Positions 62,151-64,000 of a DNA stretch of 64,000 nucleotides are shown piece by piece. Position 1 is the stretch's first letter; the number at the start of each line of letters is the position of its first letter. The stretch comes from Letharia columbiana. Its lineage: Eukaryota > Ascomycota > Lecanoromycetes > Lecanorales > Parmeliaceae. The notes below the pieces were generated by a model. The model saw only the letters and a list, made by a program, of their open reading frames with translations, ran no database searches and was not told where the DNA came from. Location of the stretch: contig NW_023501148.1 in NCBI RefSeq assembly GCF_014066305.1, positions 62,001 to 126,000 of the forward strand, in the 5' to 3' direction. The position numbers and the translations under genes were made by a program.

Positions 62151-63320
62151 AGATGAGAATTATAGAAGGCGCTAGAATACTTTAGCTTTACGATATATAT
62201 TCTTATTAACAATATAAGAAGTCGGCCGCCTTTTTTATACGAGAGGTCTTTATTAAGATAGAGAATCTACAGTAATCAATTAATCTATTTCTTACTGTTT
62301 ATAAATCGACTATCGCAGTTATAATAGATAGACTTACGGGTAATCAAAAAAAGCTTCCTTCTTATACGAAGTTAGAATTCGAGAATTCTATAAGACGGGT
62401 ATCTTCGCAATTTAAGCGAGTGGAGTTAAAGGCGTATTTAATTTAGCGAAGTAATAATACTAAGTATAAAGAAGTATCTAAATAAGTTAAAAAGCGAGGA
62501 TAAGGAGAAGAATAAAGGCGAGGGCGAGGGCGAGGCGATATAGCTATATCAGCCTTATTAGAGCGTATTATAATTAAATCTTTAAACGCCGTAGCGTTCT
62601 TAGCGTTCTTAGTATTTTTAGCGTCCTTAGACTCCGATAATAATTATACTTCGGAATTCGATACTAAGCGTATATCTCTTAAAATATTTAAATTCGATAA
62701 GAATATAGCTACTAGCGACTCTAACGATGAGAGCTTTTTATCTAATCTTATAGCTTAATTAGCTATATTAGAAGACTCTCAACTTAAAGAATAAAGGATA
62801 TAAGTGAATTTAGAAGTAAATAACTTCGGCGATTATCTATAGAAGTCTCTTAATAATTATATACAGAATCGATAAAGGGATTTTAAAGATATTAAAGAAG
62901 ATGTAGCTAAGTGACGAAAGTAATAAGCTCTACGGGTATTCTATAAGCTTATTAGATAATAATATAATTACGCTACGAGTATAGATAATATCCCTCCTTC
63001 TTCTTATTTCGATATATCGATCGATAGATTATTTATAAAGTCTAATCGATTTAGGTCTATCGTCGAGCGTCTTTAAGATTAAGCGATATCTAATATTAAT
63101 AAGAAGTATAAATCGAATTTATTAAGATACTTATTAGAATAAGTGCTTAGCTACTAAAAGAAGTATAACTCTAAATATCGAATATTTACGAATTCTCTAT
63201 TAATAAGATTACTTACTTAGCGACTATAACGACTTAGATTTAAAAGAGAAAAGTTCGCGGAGTTAGAAGATGGGCGTAAAGGCTTAGAGCTAATCTAATA
63301 ATAGAGTAATAAGACGATAT
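62150..63320 (+). pseudogene. Second degraded frame after the MULE relic
   Basis: From about 62150 to 63320 a different frame (+1 relative to the transposase) remains coding-like for about 390 codons. Nearly all its stops are TAA/TAG where Gln is plausible. It includes FFIREVFIKIENLQ at about 62230, a GRGRGRG-like basic run near 62520, acidic/serine patches, and KFAELEDGRKGLEL near 63250-63290. It may be the C-terminal part of the transposase after a frameshift near 62.0-62.15 kb, or a separate element protein. No family recognised. Confidence 0.5.
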
Positions 63321-64000
63321 TCTAATAGCTAGACCTCTACAGATAAGTAGATTTAACACTAAAAACTAGTATATAATTCGGCTAATCCTCAAATATAGTG
63401 TTTTTAAGCTATTTAAATTATTTAATTTTATATAATTCTTTCTTCTTTTATCTTACGATCAACCCTCGACTAAGTAACAACCCTTCATCATCGACCATCT
63501 ACCTCCTCTTTCTCCTCTTCCTTCCTTTTATCCTCTTTATTCTCTTCCTTCAAATTTCTTCAGTAGTATTATATACTAGTAAGAGTAGGCTAAGTAAGCT
63601 AAGTGAGCTGAGTTATAGACATCGGGCGGGTATTAAATAAAATCTCACTCCACTATATCCTTCTAGACTCACGCACTAAGATCTATTAATAAATCGATTA
63701 ATAACGTGTTTCTAACACAGTCTAGTCATCTATGATCGCGACGTATAGAGAGTATAGTTATAGAGTTCTTAAGGACTTATTCTATATTAAATTTTTTTGG
63801 ATAATCTTTATAATCTAAAGTATTATTAAAATTTTGAAAGCTGCTATAGAGAGTAGTTAGAAGAACTCTATTAACTACTTATCTTATCGTTTTTTTATCT
63901 CTTAATATAATATTATTTAAGATATTTTAAATATTTAGCTTATTAATGCGAAAGCTTCTCTAGATACTTAAGCTACGCTACGCTTAAAATTCGCGTATAA
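63321..64000. other. Less mutated DNA to the window end
   Basis: Contains a pyrimidine-rich tract (63480-63560, ctcctctttctcctcttcc) and a ladder gtaggctaagtaagctaagtgagct (63586-63611). From about 63730 a plus-strand stretch looks weakly coding (LEELYQLL near 63856-63880) with RIP-type stops. An 80-codon open frame at 63398-63640 is judged accidental. I cannot tell whether this is still the MULE element or a neighbouring relic. Confidence 0.4.

Noticed and set aside
63398..63640. 80-codon plus-strand open frame
   Set aside because: Mostly a translation of a pyrimidine-rich tract (Leu/Phe/Ser); looks like composition, not a gene.

Overview
The window looks like a gene-free heterochromatin block from a filamentous ascomycete (Pezizomycotina). 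Three things suggest this. A+T is extreme and TpA is in great excess. CpA and TpG are almost absent over tens of kilobases while CpG survives (tcg, gcg, cgcg are everywhere), which is the mark of repeat-induced point mutation (RIP). The recognisable contents are fungal transposon classes: Ty1/copia, MULE, small inverted-repeat elements, an LTR-bounded mini-element and many copies of one non-coding repeat. I find no intact protein gene, tRNA, rRNA, CRISPR array or telomere repeat. The few open frames of 60-100 codons are accidental frames inside repeats.

The dominant component is one family, called H here, with about 30 copies or fragments on both strands, short (HA, about 0.15-0.7 kb) or long (HB, about 1.3-3.1 kb). 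Every copy with intact ends runs from C(G/A)AGTAAAGG to TATATACTAA. Essentially every 5' end follows an A and every 3' end precedes a T. One copy (21596-21747) sits inside the terminus of another and splits it between A and T with no base lost or duplicated. No target duplication, an A^T target and a CTRR-type 3' end are the behaviour of Helitrons, so I interpret H as a non-coding, Helitron-like rolling-circle family with an unusual 5' end (CGAG/CAAG instead of TC). HB copies hold a tandem array of roughly 170-260 bp units and a hairpin built on ACATCGGACG.

Layout. 1-1760: copia-like relic split by H1. 1760-5460: unassigned AT-rich DNA with H2/H3. 5463-8309: HB copy H4, with a nested inverted-repeat element, then HA copy H5. 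8310-10080: AT-rich spacer with low-complexity tracts. 10081-17479: cluster of HB copies H6, H8 and H9, one nested in an HA copy and itself carrying a PIF/Harbinger-like MITE. 17500-19500: Ty1/copia relic on the minus strand. 19542-28640: HA copies H10-H16 and an (ATT)n microsatellite. 28950-34390: HB copies H17 and H18, divergent H relatives and a 0.5 kb TIR element. 35190-39040: second copia relic, interrupted by H20 and by a 1.48 kb element with 160 bp LTRs and a 5 bp TTTTA duplication. 39238-46920: HA copies inside a 2.3 kb segmental duplication. 46920-52240: nearly unassigned AT-rich DNA with H25. 52244-60277: H26-H30, including the 3.1 kb HB copy H27. 60278-64000: less mutated DNA with a RIP-broken MULE transposase (FAR1-like N-terminus plus MULE core) followed by a second broken frame, truncated by the window end.

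Nothing here works as a gene system. The elements are linked by nesting, which gives a relative history: copia is oldest, then HA, then HB, then the MITEs. RIP has silenced them to different degrees. The least mutated tracts are the HB interiors near 13500-14700, 32715-34100 and 53209-53950, the Harbinger-like MITE, the mini-LTR interior near 37100-37700 and the 60300-63700 block.
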